DNA of 64,000 bases from Bradyrhizobium xenonodulans (GCF_027594865.1 NZ_CP089391.1:6416501-6480500); one strand, 5' to 3'; shown: positions 50,720-60,929, counted from the stretch's first letter. Numbers and translations: made by a program. Notes: generated by a model not told the origin, from the sequence alone.

Positions 50720-51678
50720 TGGCAAGAGTTTCGAAGAAGACCGCGCGCGGTCGCGCCGCGCCCAAGCCTGCCAAGGTCGGCTCCGGCGAGCTTGTCTCGT
50801 TGCTTGATTACCTCCGCTATGCGGTGAGCCGCTTTGTCGAGGCCAAGCTCGCCTTTGCCCATGGCACGACCGACCCGGTCGCGGAAGCAGCCTTCCTCAT
50901 CGGCGAGGCGCTACATCTCAATCCCGACCAGTTCGAGGGCTTTGCCCACGCCCGCGTCACCGCTGCGGAAGGCAAGACCATCCTCGATCTGATCCATCAG
51001 CGCATCATCACGCGCAAACCGGCCGCCTATCTCGTCAACAAGGTCTACATGCGCGGCCTGCCCTTTTATGTCGACGAGCGTGTCATCGTTCCGCGCTCCT
51101 TCATCGGCGAGCTGCTGGATTCGCATTTCGGCGGCGAAGACGGCGCCGGCGCGCTGATCGACGATCCCACGGCCGTCGAGCGTGTGCTCGATCTCTGCAC
51201 GGGATCGGGATGTCTTGCGATCCTGGCGGCACATCATTTCCCGTATGCGGCGATCGATGCCGTCGACATCTCCAAGGGCGCGATCGAGGTTGCCACGCGC
51301 AATGTCGACGAATACGGGCTCGATGAACGGATCAGGCTGCATCGCGGCGATCTGTTCGCCCCGCTCGGCGACAGCAAATACGATTTGATCATCACCAATC
51401 CACCTTACGTCGATGCCGAAGGCATGGCGGCGCTGCCGCCGGAATGCCGCGCCGAGCCGAAGCTTGCCTTCGATGGCGGTGCCGACGGCCTCGACGTTGT
51501 CCGCCGCATCCTGCACGACGCGCCCGACCACCTGACCCCGGACGGCGGGCTGATCTGCGAGATCGGCCGCGGCCGCGACCTTGTCGACGAGGCCTTTCCG
51601 GAACTGCCGCTGCTCTGGCTCGACACCGAGGAGTCCGAGGGCGAGGTCTTCTGGATTTCTGCGGCCGATCTCGGCTGA
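50719..51678 (+). CDS. prmB: Ribosomal protein L3 glutamine methyltransferase PrmB
   Basis: The 319-residue protein has a SAM motif VERVLDLCTGSGCLAILAAH and the glutamine-methylating NPPY motif in DLIITNPPYVDAEGMAALPP. The N-terminal helical part (LLDYLRYAVSRFVEAKLAFA, PVAEAAFLIGEALHLNPDQF) and LVNKVYMRGLPFYVDERVIV fit PrmB rather than PrmC. It methylates a Gln of ribosomal protein L3. It is coupled to moaE (ATG overlapping the TGA). Confidence 0.9.
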   Translation: MARVSKKTARGRAAPKPAKVGSGELVSLLDYLRYAVSRFVEAKLAFAHGTTDPVAEAAFLIGEALHLNPDQFEGFAHARVTAAEGKTILDLIHQRIITRKPAAYLVNKVYMRGLPFYVDERVIVPRSFIGELLDSHFGGEDGAGALIDDPTAVERVLDLCTGSGCLAILAAHHFPYAAIDAVDISKGAIEVATRNVDEYGLDERIRLHRGDLFAPLGDSKYDLIITNPPYVDAEGMAALPPECRAEPKLAFDGGADGLDVVRRILHDAPDHLTPDGGLICEIGRGRDLVDEAFPELPLLWLDTEESEGEVFWISAADLG

Positions 51679-51769
51679 TCCGTCACGGCGGCTTTGCTCC
51701 CGGCGGAACAAGTCAAATTCCGCCACGTTCATTCCCCGACGAGTTTTCTCGCTCTCGGAGGATGACCGC

Positions 51770-52372
51770 ATGCTCGCGCCATCGGGCGAATTGCTGCGCG
51801 CCGGCATGGCGCTCAAGCTCAACCATCTCAAGCGCGCAGCTCAGTCCTATCTGCGCGACCGCACCAGCCAGGCCACGGGGCGCGCGACGTCCTATGCGGT
51901 CGCGGCGGGACTGTTCGCGGTGGCCGGGCTGTTCCTGATCGCAACCTTCTTTGTCGGCCTGATCGCCCTGTACCGCTGGGTTGCGCTCACCTACGGACAA
52001 TTCTGGGGCTTCGGCGTCGTCGCCGCCGTGCTTCTCGTGCTGTCGATGACCTGCGCCGGCATCGGCCTGGCGCAAGTCAAGCGTCGGGACAAGCCGATCG
52101 TGCCGCTTGCCAGCCGCATGCGCGTTGCGATCGCCACCCCGCGCATTCCGCGCGGAACGGTCAAACAGGCGGTAAAGGAGGTCGCGACGACGATTCCGCT
52201 GGTGCCGCTTGCGCCGGGCGAACGCGGCCATGGCACCAAGGCTACCGGTAGCAATAGTTGGCCGGCCCGGACCAACCGCCCCGTGCAGCTCGGCCTGATG
52301 CTCGCGGCGATCGGACTGGTGGGATTCACGGCGGCGCGCCGCCGGCGTCACGGCCGGAGATTGGACGCGTAA
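51770..52372 (+). CDS. Membrane protein, holin-X-like
   Basis: From ATG at 51770 the product is 200 residues with two central membrane helices (SYAVAAGLFAVAGLFLIATF and FWGFGVVAAVLLVLSMTCAG), a basic loop and a C-terminal helix (LGLMLAAIGLVGFTAARRRR). This layout resembles the putative actinobacterial holin-X/phage-holin-superfamily III proteins that are common in non-phage contexts. It is directly followed by the BrkB-like gene, so the two may form an operon. No channel or lysis activity is shown. Confidence 0.75.
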   Translation: MLAPSGELLRAGMALKLNHLKRAAQSYLRDRTSQATGRATSYAVAAGLFAVAGLFLIATFFVGLIALYRWVALTYGQFWGFGVVAAVLLVLSMTCAGIGLAQVKRRDKPIVPLASRMRVAIATPRIPRGTVKQAVKEVATTIPLVPLAPGERGHGTKATGSNSWPARTNRPVQLGLMLAAIGLVGFTAARRRRHGRRLDA

Positions 52373-53503
52373 ATGCTGGTGCGGCGCTCCGAACAGATCG
52401 ACTCCTGGCTGTTGGTGGCGGCGACTGCGGTTTTCGTGCTCACGGCGGAGCGCTATTTTCAGGACACAGGCTTGCCCCTATCCGGGCCACCGCAAGACCA
52501 TCGCAAAGGCGAGGCGAATTCACCGGAAACGCACCCCGCGCGCGCGGCCGTGCAGCCCGGTCATGGCCGCCGTGCCAAGAGCCCGCTTGAGATCCCCTGG
52601 AAGGGCTGGAAGGATATCTTCTGGCGGACTTATCAGCGCATCGATGAGGATCGCCTGCTTGCCACGGCGGGCGGCGTCGTGTTCTTCGGACTGCTCGCGA
52701 TCTTTCCGGCAGTTACCGCGCTGGTCTCCTCTTATGGCCTGTTCGCCGATCCCAAGACGATCAGCGCCAATCTCCAGACGCTCGCGACGATGCTGCCCGA
52801 GGGCTCGTTCCAGATCGTCGAGGACCAGGTCGCGCGCGTGGTCTCGAACGGCAATACGACGCTGGGTGCCACCTTCCTGTTCGGCCTCGTGCTCGCGATC
52901 TGGAGCGCCAATGCGGGCGTCAAATCCATCTTCGACGCCCTCAACGTCGCCTATGAGGAGCGCGAGAAGCGCAGCTTCATCAAGCTCAATATGGTGTCGC
53001 TGGCCTTCACGGTCGGCGGCATCGTGGCGCTGCTGGTGATGGTGGGGCTTGTCGTCGCCTTCCCGCTGGCGCTCAATCATCTCGGCATGGCGCCTGAAAG
53101 CAAGCTGATCGTGGCGCTAGCACGATGGCCGCTCATGTTCCTCGTCCTGCTGGTGGCGCTTGCGATCCTCTACCGTTTCGCGCCCAGCCGCGATGCGCCG
53201 CGTTGGCAATGGCTGAGCCTCGGTGCAGTCACGGCCGCCATGCTCTGGATCGCGGGCTCGGCGCTGCTGTCCTGGTATCTGTCGGCCTTCGCCAATTACA
53301 ACGCGACCTACGGCTCGCTCGGCGCGGCGATCGGCCTGATGACGTGGATGTGGATGTCGGCGATCGTCATCATGTTCGGCGCCGAACTGAATTCAGAGCT
53401 CGAACGGCAAACGCTGAGGGACACGACCGAGGGGCCACCCAAGCCGCTCGGTACCCGTGACGCCGTCTCGGCCGACACGGTCGGAGCCGCCGCGCCAGCC
53501 TGA
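52373..53503 (+). CDS. YihY/BrkB-family membrane protein
   Basis: The 376-residue protein has one N-terminal membrane helix, then the YihY pattern: LATAGGVVFFGLLAIFPAVT, IWSANAGVKSIFDALNVAYE, LNMVSLAFTVGGIVALLVMV, WPLMFLVLLVALAILYRFAP, GAVTAAMLWIAGSALLSWYL and the end GLMTWMWMSAIVIMFGAELN. Six helices of the family are visible. It was long called ribonuclease BN by mistake; the true role is unknown, perhaps transport. The ATG follows directly on the upstream stop. Confidence 0.9.
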   Translation: MLVRRSEQIDSWLLVAATAVFVLTAERYFQDTGLPLSGPPQDHRKGEANSPETHPARAAVQPGHGRRAKSPLEIPWKGWKDIFWRTYQRIDEDRLLATAGGVVFFGLLAIFPAVTALVSSYGLFADPKTISANLQTLATMLPEGSFQIVEDQVARVVSNGNTTLGATFLFGLVLAIWSANAGVKSIFDALNVAYEEREKRSFIKLNMVSLAFTVGGIVALLVMVGLVVAFPLALNHLGMAPESKLIVALARWPLMFLVLLVALAILYRFAPSRDAPRWQWLSLGAVTAAMLWIAGSALLSWYLSAFANYNATYGSLGAAIGLMTWMWMSAIVIMFGAELNSELERQTLRDTTEGPPKPLGTRDAVSADTVGAAAPA

Positions 53504-53651
53504 CCTCGGCCGCGAACAGGCCGCTATCCCCTCGAATCAACAATGATGTTAGGGTCATACGGCCAAGGGGGAGCATGAGGCGTGACGGGTTCGCACCATG
53601 GCCCGTGTTTTCCCGGGTGAGGCAGCAGCTCTTTGAGGCGTAACGCGCGGC

Positions 53652-55133
53652 ATGATTCGCATTTCGACGATCTTCATCGCCATCTGCATGGTTCTGGTCG
53701 CGGCCTCGCTCGGGCTGGTGCTCTACTCGGTCGCCGGCATCAGCGGAACCGAATCCGCCATCGTGGCGCTGACCGCGCTGACCTTCCTGATCCTCTACAA
53801 CGCGGTGTCGATGCGGCTGCGCGACCGCAGCGACGTCGGCGGCCAGATCGCCGACCTCTCGCGCGGCACCGCCGACCTCGCCCGCCAGGTCGCCGAGTAC
53901 GGCCGCCGGTTGGCTGCGATCGAGGGACGTATCGCCTCGTCCAATTCGACCAATTCCGACCGCATCCAGTCCGTGGTCGGCGAGATCAACGAGCTCGGCG
54001 GGCTGGTCAGGCAGCTCGCCACCACTGTGTCGGCCCATGAGGACCTGCTGGCCGGCGGCGCGCCCGTGCCGGCCCCCGCTCCGGTCGCCCGGCTGGAGCC
54101 GGAGGCACCGATCGACCTGGTCGCGCCCTTCGAGGAACGGCCGGCCGCCCCTCCTCCGCTTTCCGCACGGCCGGCACCGCCGGCAATCCAGACCCAGACC
54201 GCCCATCCGGCTCAAGCCACCAACGGCCGCAATCAGCCCCAGATGCTGGGGACGCTGCGCAACGCCATCGACGAGAATCGCATCGACATCTTCCTGCAGC
54301 CGATGGTGACGCTGCCGCAGCGCAAGGTGCGGTTCTACGAAGTGGTGACGCGCCTGCGCGACGAGCGTGACCAGCTCATCGCCGCCGAGGAGTTCATCAG
54401 CATCGCCGAGGCCTCCGGGCTGATCGGACGGATCGACAACATGGTGATGCTGCGCTGTGTGCAGGTGCTGCGCCGCCTGATGGTACGCAACAAGGATGTC
54501 GGCGTGTTCTGCAACGTCGCGGCCTCCACCCTCGGCAATTCCACCAGCTTCGCGCAGTGCCTCGACTTCCTCGAGGCCAACCGGGCGCTGGCGCCCTCGC
54601 TGGTGCTGGAGTTCAAGCAGTCGACCTTCCGCAATCTCGGCCCGGCCGAGACCGAGAATCTCGCAGCGCTGGCCCAGCGCGGCTTCCGCTTCTCGATCGA
54701 CCACGTCACGGATCTGCGCATCGAGCCGCGCGAGCTGGCCGACCGCGGCGTGCGCTTCATCAAGGTGCCGGCGTCACTTCTGCTCGACCCCAGGCAGGCC
54801 TCGACCTCGGACATCCACCCCTCCGACCTCTCCGATCTGCTCGGCCGTTTCGGCATCGACCTGATCGCCGAACGGATCGAGGGCGAGCGCGCGGTGGTCG
54901 ACCTGCTCGACTATGACGTGCGGTTCGGCCAGGGGTTCCTGTTCGCTCCGCCCCGGCCATTGCGGCCGGATGGGGCATCTGCTACCGGCGGGGCCTCGCC
55001 GAACCAGGCGCAGGATATTCAGGGATCCAATGGCTCCGCTTCCCCCAGCCAAGGTACGACATCTGGCGCGACGTCTTCAGCGCCTCCGCCCCAGCGCACC
55101 ACCGGCAACGCGGCGCTCGCGCGCCGCATCTGA
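53652..55133 (+). CDS. TipF-like membrane EAL-domain protein
   Basis: The 493-residue protein has two N-terminal membrane helices, a coiled-coil part (QIADLSRGTADLARQVAEYG), a Pro/Ala-rich linker and an EAL domain from about residue 200: FLQPMVTLPQRKVRFYEVVT, RLRDERDQLIAAEEFISIAE, LVLEFKQSTFRNLGPAETEN, FRFSIDHVTDLRIEPRELAD and RFIKVPASLLLDPRQASTSD. Catalytic acids are partly lost: EVVTR in place of E-A/V-L-x-R, and SIDHVTD where DDFGTG is expected. TipF of Caulobacter is a c-di-GMP-binding flagellar placement factor of this plan. A CheY gene lies just downstream. Confidence 0.85.
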   Translation: MIRISTIFIAICMVLVAASLGLVLYSVAGISGTESAIVALTALTFLILYNAVSMRLRDRSDVGGQIADLSRGTADLARQVAEYGRRLAAIEGRIASSNSTNSDRIQSVVGEINELGGLVRQLATTVSAHEDLLAGGAPVPAPAPVARLEPEAPIDLVAPFEERPAAPPPLSARPAPPAIQTQTAHPAQATNGRNQPQMLGTLRNAIDENRIDIFLQPMVTLPQRKVRFYEVVTRLRDERDQLIAAEEFISIAEASGLIGRIDNMVMLRCVQVLRRLMVRNKDVGVFCNVAASTLGNSTSFAQCLDFLEANRALAPSLVLEFKQSTFRNLGPAETENLAALAQRGFRFSIDHVTDLRIEPRELADRGVRFIKVPASLLLDPRQASTSDIHPSDLSDLLGRFGIDLIAERIEGERAVVDLLDYDVRFGQGFLFAPPRPLRPDGASATGGASPNQAQDIQGSNGSASPSQGTTSGATSSAPPPQRTTGNAALARRI

Positions 55134-55148
55134 TCGGTGCTGCGTATC

Positions 55149-56003
55149 ATGACCACGCTGCATTTTGCCGAAAGCCTGCGCGAGCTCGTGGGCGGCGTCG
55201 ACGTCGTGCTCAGCGACATCTGGGGCGTGGTCCACAACGGCCTGGAATCATTCCCCGACGCCTGCGAGGCGCTGCACACCTATCGCAGCCGTGGCGGTAC
55301 GGTGATTCTGATCACCAATGCGCCGCGACCGGCCGACTCCGTGCAGCGGCAGTTGCGCAAGCTGGGTGTTGCGGACGAGACCTACGACGCGATCGTCTCG
55401 TCGGGCGATTTGACGCGGCTGTATGTCGCCGAGCATCCCGGAAGCAGGATGTTCTGGCTCGGACCCGAGCGCGACAACTCGATCTATCGCGGCCTCGATG
55501 CGACGACCGCGCCGCTCGAAGAGGCAGACTACATCGTCTGCACCGGCCTCTATGACGACGAGACCGAGACGGCGGAAGACTATCGCGGCATGATGCTGAA
55601 GGCGCGCGAGCGCAAGCTGACGCTGGTCTGTGCCAACCCCGACATCGTGGTGGAGCGCGGCGACCGGCTGATCTATTGCGCCGGCGCGATCGCGGAGCTC
55701 TATCGCGAGCTCGGCGGCGAGGTGATCTTCTACGGCAAGCCGCACCGGCCAATCTACGAGCGCGCGATGCGGCTGGCCGGCGAACGCCAGGGCCACCAGA
55801 TCGACCGGAAGAAAGTGCTGGCGATCGGCGATTCCGTCCGCACTGACCTCACCGGAGCGCGCGAGTTCGGCATCGACTGCCTGTTCGTCACCCGCGGCAT
55901 CCATGCCGAGGAGTTCGAGGGCCTCGACCAGCTCGATCCCAAGTCGGTGTTGGAATTATTCGGCCACCCGCCGAAGGCGCTGATGCGCGAATTGAAGTGG
56001 TGA
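55149..56003 (+). CDS. HAD-superfamily hydrolase (TIGR01459 type)
   Basis: From ATG at 55149 the product is 284 residues: VDVVLSDIWGVVHNGLESFP (motif I, D-x-W-G), TVILITNAPRPADSVQRQLR (motif II), GEVIFYGKPHRPIYERAMRL (motif III Lys) and KVLAIGDSVRTDLTGAREFG (motif IV, GD-x-x-x-TD). This is the alphaproteobacterial NagD-like HAD group that dephosphorylates small molecules, with a capping domain in the middle. The substrate is unknown. An earlier TTG/ATG at 55137 is possible. Confidence 0.88.
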   Translation: MTTLHFAESLRELVGGVDVVLSDIWGVVHNGLESFPDACEALHTYRSRGGTVILITNAPRPADSVQRQLRKLGVADETYDAIVSSGDLTRLYVAEHPGSRMFWLGPERDNSIYRGLDATTAPLEEADYIVCTGLYDDETETAEDYRGMMLKARERKLTLVCANPDIVVERGDRLIYCAGAIAELYRELGGEVIFYGKPHRPIYERAMRLAGERQGHQIDRKKVLAIGDSVRTDLTGAREFGIDCLFVTRGIHAEEFEGLDQLDPKSVLELFGHPPKALMRELKW

Positions 56004-56038
56004 GCTCCGTCGTTCCGGAGGAATGACGACGAACGCAG

Positions 56039-56063
56039 AAAGCCCGGGACGAGCCCGGGCTTT
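56039..56063. terminator. Bidirectional terminator between the HAD gene and cheY
   Basis: AAAGCCCGGG (56039-56048) pairs with CCCGGGCTTT (56054-56063) around ACGAG. It lies between convergent genes and could serve both. Confidence 0.75.
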
Positions 56064-56094
56064 CCAAATTCAGTTGATGGCTTCGAAGCGCGGC

Positions 56095-56490
56095 TTACGC
56101 GCTCGCCATGTCCGGGAAGACCGCCTCGATCTTGGTCTTCAGCGTCGCCGCGTTGAACGGCTTGACGATGTAGTTGTTCACGCCGGCCTTCTTGGCCGCG
56201 ATCACGTTCTCGGTCTTCGATTCCGCCGTGATCATGATGAAGGGCGTGGTGGCAAGGTTCGGATCCGCGCGCACTTCGCGCAGCAGGTCGTAGCCCGTCA
56301 TCGGCTCCATGTTCCAGTCGGAGATCACGAGCCCGTACTTCTTGCCGCGCATCTTGTTCAGCGCCGCCGAACCGTCGCTGGCATCATCGATATTCTCGAA
56401 GCCAAGCTGCTTCAGGAGATTCCTGATGATACGGATCATGGTGCTGTAGTCGTCAACCACCAGAACCGACATCGACAAATCAACCGCCAT
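56095..56490 (-). CDS. CheY-type chemotaxis response regulator
   Basis: From ATG at 56490 the 131-residue product is a single receiver: VLVVDDYSTMIRIIRNLLKQ (DD pocket), DWNMEPMTGYDLLREVRADP (phospho-Asp in VISDWNMEPMTG), MITAES (switch Thr) and VNNYIVKPFNAATLKTKIEA (Lys). CheY-P binds the motor switch FliM and changes rotation. GGGGGAGTCGAG lies before the ATG. No cheA or other che gene is adjacent, so it is an orphan cheY, possibly linked to the flagellar region through FliN/FliG. Confidence 0.9.
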   Translation of the reverse strand: MAVDLSMSVLVVDDYSTMIRIIRNLLKQLGFENIDDASDGSAALNKMRGKKYGLVISDWNMEPMTGYDLLREVRADPNLATTPFIMITAESKTENVIAAKKAGVNNYIVKPFNAATLKTKIEAVFPDMASA

Positions 56491-56721
56491 CTCGACTCCC
56501 CCAACGCAAACCCAGGAAATATTACGATCGGACCCGCCGGGGCTCTGGCCCCGCTGTTCCACGTTTCAAGAACTAGCACCAAGGCGTTAAACAGCGCGTT
56601 AATCGCGGGCGCCTCCGAAGGACTGAAATCGCGTTCAATGCGGCCGTCCCCTGCCGCTTGACTTCATCCGGCGGGTCAAGCCACGGTCCGGACCGGTCCT
56701 GCCGCTTCGAGAATTTCCCTG

Positions 56722-57693
56722 ATGGCCCCGCATTTTACCGTTATCCGCGACACCACGCAGGATTCCGCGATTTTAAGGGGCGCCGTGGTCGCCATGGGCA
56801 ATTTCGACGGCGTTCATCTCGGCCATCGCGCGGTGATCGCGGCGGCCCTGGAAATGGGCCGGGCGCATGGCCGCCCTGCGCTGGCGTTGACCTTCGAGCC
56901 GCATCCGCGGCGGTTTTTCAGCCCGAACACCCCGCAATTCCGCCTGACGGACGAGCGGGCCAAGCTGCGGCTCCTGGCCGGGACCGGGCTGGACGGCGCC
57001 GTGATCATGACCTTCGACAAGGCGCGGGCTGGGACCAGCGCGCAAGACTTCATTCACCATGACCTGATCGGACGCCTCGGCATCAGCGGGATCGCGGTCG
57101 GCTACGACTTCCATTTCGGCAAGGGACGGGTCGGCTCCCCCAGCCTGCTGGTCAACGAGGCGCCCCGGCTCGGCATCGAGGTCGACGTGCAGCCGCATGT
57201 CGATATCGACGAGCGGCCGGTCTCCTCCAGCGCGATCCGGATCGCGCTGGCCGAGGGCCTGCTCGACGAGGCCACCACCATGCTGGGCGCGCCCTGGTTC
57301 GTCACCGGCGAGGTGATCCATGGCGAGAAGCGCGGCCGCGACCTCGGCTATCCCACCGCCAATATCCGCCTCGATGCCAATTGCGGCCTCAAGCACGGCA
57401 TCTATGCGGTGCGGGTCGGCCGCGGCACCGAGCGCCTGGACGGGGTGGCAAGCTTCGGCCGCCGCCCGACCTTCGACAATGGCGCCCCGCTGCTGGAGAT
57501 CTTCCTGTTCGACTTCAAGGGCGACCTCTACGGGCAGGCGCTCGACTGCGCCTTCGTCGGCTTCATCCGCGAGGAGCTGAAATTCGACAGTCTGGAGGCC
57601 CTGATCCGCCAGATGGACGACGATTCCGCCCGCGCCCGCGCCATGCTGGCGGCCGCCCCGGACGCATTTCCGCGGCTTGGCGTGATCGATTGA
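56722..57693 (+). CDS. ribF: Bifunctional riboflavin kinase/FAD synthetase
   Basis: The 323-residue protein has the N-terminal FAD synthetase nucleotidyltransferase motif VVAMGNFDGVHLGHRAVIAA, ALTFEPHPRRFF, GYDFHFGKGRVG and SSSAIRIALAEG, and a C-terminal flavokinase motif GEVIHGEKRGRDLGYPTANI with GHPLLEIFLFDF-like DNGAPLLEIFLFDFKG. It makes FMN and then FAD from riboflavin. Flavin supply is thus present at two places in the window, with ribH2. Confidence 0.95.
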   Translation: MAPHFTVIRDTTQDSAILRGAVVAMGNFDGVHLGHRAVIAAALEMGRAHGRPALALTFEPHPRRFFSPNTPQFRLTDERAKLRLLAGTGLDGAVIMTFDKARAGTSAQDFIHHDLIGRLGISGIAVGYDFHFGKGRVGSPSLLVNEAPRLGIEVDVQPHVDIDERPVSSSAIRIALAEGLLDEATTMLGAPWFVTGEVIHGEKRGRDLGYPTANIRLDANCGLKHGIYAVRVGRGTERLDGVASFGRRPTFDNGAPLLEIFLFDFKGDLYGQALDCAFVGFIREELKFDSLEALIRQMDDDSARARAMLAAAPDAFPRLGVID

Positions 57694-57770
57694 CGCCGAA
57701 AACCGGCCCCGCCGAACCTTTTGCGCTTCTACCTTTTGCGCTTCCTTTGGCCCCCTGCTATGGAGGGCCC

Positions 57771-57818
57771 ATGTTTGCGCGGCGCATCATAGGAATTAGC
57801 GGCCCGGCTTCCGCCTGA
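57771..57818 (+). CDS. Candidate isoleucine-codon leader peptide before ileS
   Basis: ATG at 57771 opens 15 codons, [15 protein letters not shown], with a TGA at 57816. GGAGGG just before is a strong ribosome binding site. Three of 15 codons are Ile (ATC, ATA, ATT), with ATA very rare at this GC content. It is followed by a stem (GCC-GAGCC / GGCTC-GGC around 57813-57834) and a second, wider CCCGG/CCGGG pair, then ATTTTGTC. The plan is that of attenuation or ribosome-stalling control of ileS. It could also be a chance ORF. Confidence 0.45.
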   Translation: MFARRIIGISGPASA

Positions 57819-57912
57819 GCCTTCGGCTCGGCGCAAGACCGGGATTTTGTCGTTTCACCCCGCGATTCCGCATCGCCATCCGTTCCCGCGCCCTTCCGAG
57901 CCAGTCAGCCCC

Positions 57913-60900
57913 ATGTCCGAAAAGCCGCAAAAGTCCCAAAAGTCTGAAGCCAAAGACTATTCGAAGACCCTTTATCTGCCGCAGACGGATTTCCCGATGC
58001 GCGCCGGCCTGCCGCAGCGCGAGCCGGAGATCCTCAAGCGCTGGTACGAGACCGGCCTCTACGAGAAGCTGCGCCAGAGCGCCCGCGGCCGCGCCAAGTT
58101 CGTGCTGCATGACGGTCCGCCCTACGCCAACGGCAACATCCATATCGGCACGGCGCTGAACAAGATCCTGAAGGACCTCGTCACCAAGAGCCAGCAGATG
58201 CTCGGCTTCGATTCCAACTACGTGCCCGGCTGGGACTGCCACGGCCTGCCGATCGAGTGGAAGGTCGAGGAGGAGCATTATCGCAAGAAGGGCAAGCAGA
58301 AGCCCGACTTCCGCGACAGTGCCGCGATGATCGATTTCCGAAAAGAGTGCCGCGCCTACGCGACGCACTGGCTCGGCGTGCAGCGCGAGGAGTTCAAGCG
58401 TCTCGGCGTGATCGGCGATTGGGACCATCCCTACGCCACCATGAGCTTTCCGGCCGAAGCCCAGATCGCGCGCGAGCTGATGAAGTTCGCCGCCAACGGC
58501 ACGCTCTATCGCGGCTCCAAGCCGGTGATGTGGAGCGTGGTCGAGAAGACCGCGCTGGCCGAGGCCGAGGTCGAATACGAGGACTACACGTCCGACATGG
58601 TCTGGGTGAAATTCCCGGTCACCTCGCCCGCGCATGGTGCGCTCGCCTCCGCAAGCGTCGTGATCTGGACCACCACGCCCTGGACGCTGCCCGGCAATCG
58701 CGCCATCTCGTTCTCGCCGAAGATCGCCTATGGCCTGTACAAGGTCACGGATGCACCCGCCGACAATTGGACCAAGAGCGGCGACCTGCTGATCCTCGCC
58801 GACGCGCTCGCTGAAGAAGTCTTCAAGCAGGCGCGCGTGACGGCCTACGAGAAGGTCCGCGACGTCCCCGGCGACACCATGGACGCGATCGAATGCGCCC
58901 ATCCGCTGAAGGGCCTTGCCGGCGGCTACGACTTCATTGTGCCGCTGTTTTCAGGCGACCACGTCACCGACGACACCGGCACCGGCTTCGTGCACACCGC
59001 GCCCAGCCACGGCCGCGAGGACTTCGACGTCTGGATGGCGAATACGCGCGAGCTTGACGCGCGCGGCGTCCCGACCGCGATCCCCTACACTGTCGACGAG
59101 AACGGCGCCTATACCGAGCAGGCTCCGGGCTTTGCCGGCAAGCGCGTCATCAACGACAAGGGCGAGAAGGGCGATGCCAACGAAGCCGTGATCAAGGCAC
59201 TCGTCGAAAGAGGTATGCTGCTCGCGCGCGGCCGGCTCAAGCACCAATACCCGCACTCCTGGCGCTCCAAGAAGCCGGTGATCTTCCGCAACACGCCGCA
59301 ATGGTTCATCGCGATGGACAAGGACATCGCGACGGGCGGCAAGACCAAGAGCGGCGACACGCTGCGCGCCCGCGCGCTGCAGGCGATCTCCGTGACGCAA
59401 TGGGTGCCGCCATCAGGCGAGAACCGCATCAACGGCATGATCGAGGCCCGCCCCGACTGGGTGATCTCGCGCCAGCGCGCCTGGGGCGTGCCGATCGCCG
59501 TGTTCGTGCGCGAGAAGGGCGACGGCTCGGCCGAGATCCTCCAGGACGAAGCGGTCAACACGCGCATCGGCGATGCCTTCGAGACGGAAGGCGCGGACGC
59601 CTGGTACGCGAAGGGCGCGCGCGAGCGTTTCCTGGGCGCGCGCGCGAGCGAGGACTGGCAGAAGGTCGACGACATCCTCGACGTCTGGTTCGATTCAGGC
59701 TCGACCCACGCTTTCGTGCTGGAAGACCCCGTGCAATTCCCCGGCCTCGCCGGCATCAAGCGCAAGGTCGATGGCGGCACCGACACGGTGATGTATCTGG
59801 AAGGCTCGGACCAGCATCGCGGCTGGTTCCACTCCTCGCTGCTGGAGAGCTGCGGCACGCGCGGCCGGGCGCCTTACGACATCGTGCTGACCCACGGCTT
59901 CACCCAGGCCGAGGACGGCCGCAAGATGTCGAAGTCGCTCGGCAACACCATTGAGCCGCAGGCCGTCATCAAAGAGTCCGGCGCCGACATCCTGAGGCTG
60001 TGGGTCGCGTCCTGCGACTACACCGACGACCAGCGCATCGGCCCCGAGATCCTGAAGAACACGGTCGAGACCTATCGCAAGCTGCGCAACACCGTGCGCT
60101 GGATGCTCGGCACGCTGCATCATTACAAGCCGGCTGAGGCGGTCGCGCCAGCCGAGATGCCGGAGCTCGAGCGGCTGATGCTGCACGAGCTCGCGGTGCG
60201 CGCTGCCGCCATCGACAAGGCCTATCGGGAGTTCGACTTCAAGACGGTGGTCGCTATCCTGTCCGCCTTCCTCAACAGCGAGCTGTCGGCCTTCTATTTC
60301 GACATCCGCAAGGACACGCTCTATTGCGATCCGCCGTCCTCGCCGGTGCGCAAGGCGGCGCTGACGACCATCGACCTGTTGTGCGCCTCGATCCTGAAAT
60401 GGCTGGCACCGGTCCTCAGCTTCACCGCGGAGGAAGGCTGGCGCATGTACCGGCCCGATGCCGAGCCGTCGGTGCATCTGACGCTGTTTCCGAACAACCT
60501 CGAAAGCTTCCGCGACGACAAGCTCGCCGCGAAGTGGGAGACGATCCGCAACGTGCGCCGCGTCGTCACCGGCGCGCTCGAGCTGGAGCGCGCCGCCAAG
60601 AACATCGGCTCCTCGCTGGAGGCATCGCCCGTGATCTATGTCGCCGACCGCGACATGCTGGCCACACTGTTCGACACCGACCTCGCCGAGATCTGCATCA
60701 CCTCGAACTATGAGGTGCGCGAGGGTGAGGCGCCGGCCAATGCTTTCCGTCTCGATGCCGTGTCCGGCGTCGCCGTCGTGGTCGAGAAAGCGGTCGGCAC
60801 GAAGTGCGCCCGCTCCTGGAAGATCTCGCCGACGGTCGGTGAGGACCGTGAATATCCCGACGTCACCCCGCGCGACGCTAAGGCGCTGCGCGAATGGAAG

Positions 60901-60921
60901 GCGTTGGGCGTGAGCGTCTGA
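57913..60921 (+). CDS. ileS: Isoleucyl-tRNA synthetase
   Basis: From ATG at 57913 the product is 1002 residues: HIGH motif in [20 protein letters not shown], the CP1 editing domain ([20 protein letters not shown]), KMSKS at 59923-59937 ([11 protein letters not shown]), and the anticodon-binding domain ([20 protein letters not shown]). The C-terminus ends in a short zinc-less part. It charges tRNA-Ile and edits mischarged valine. An alternative start at 57847 would add 22 residues. The Ile-rich leader ORF lies upstream. Confidence 0.96.
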   Translation: MSEKPQKSQKSEAKDYSKTLYLPQTDFPMRAGLPQREPEILKRWYETGLYEKLRQSARGRAKFVLHDGPPYANGNIHIGTALNKILKDLVTKSQQMLGFDSNYVPGWDCHGLPIEWKVEEEHYRKKGKQKPDFRDSAAMIDFRKECRAYATHWLGVQREEFKRLGVIGDWDHPYATMSFPAEAQIARELMKFAANGTLYRGSKPVMWSVVEKTALAEAEVEYEDYTSDMVWVKFPVTSPAHGALASASVVIWTTTPWTLPGNRAISFSPKIAYGLYKVTDAPADNWTKSGDLLILADALAEEVFKQARVTAYEKVRDVPGDTMDAIECAHPLKGLAGGYDFIVPLFSGDHVTDDTGTGFVHTAPSHGREDFDVWMANTRELDARGVPTAIPYTVDENGAYTEQAPGFAGKRVINDKGEKGDANEAVIKALVERGMLLARGRLKHQYPHSWRSKKPVIFRNTPQWFIAMDKDIATGGKTKSGDTLRARALQAISVTQWVPPSGENRINGMIEARPDWVISRQRAWGVPIAVFVREKGDGSAEILQDEAVNTRIGDAFETEGADAWYAKGARERFLGARASEDWQKVDDILDVWFDSGSTHAFVLEDPVQFPGLAGIKRKVDGGTDTVMYLEGSDQHRGWFHSSLLESCGTRGRAPYDIVLTHGFTQAEDGRKMSKSLGNTIEPQAVIKESGADILRLWVASCDYTDDQRIGPEILKNTVETYRKLRNTVRWMLGTLHHYKPAEAVAPAEMPELERLMLHELAVRAAAIDKAYREFDFKTVVAILSAFLNSELSAFYFDIRKDTLYCDPPSSPVRKAALTTIDLLCASILKWLAPVLSFTAEEGWRMYRPDAEPSVHLTLFPNNLESFRDDKLAAKWETIRNVRRVVTGALELERAAKNIGSSLEASPVIYVADRDMLATLFDTDLAEICITSNYEVREGEAPANAFRLDAVSGVAVVVEKAVGTKCARSWKISPTVGEDREYPDVTPRDAKALREWKALGVSV

Positions 60922-60929
60922 TCCCGGCC

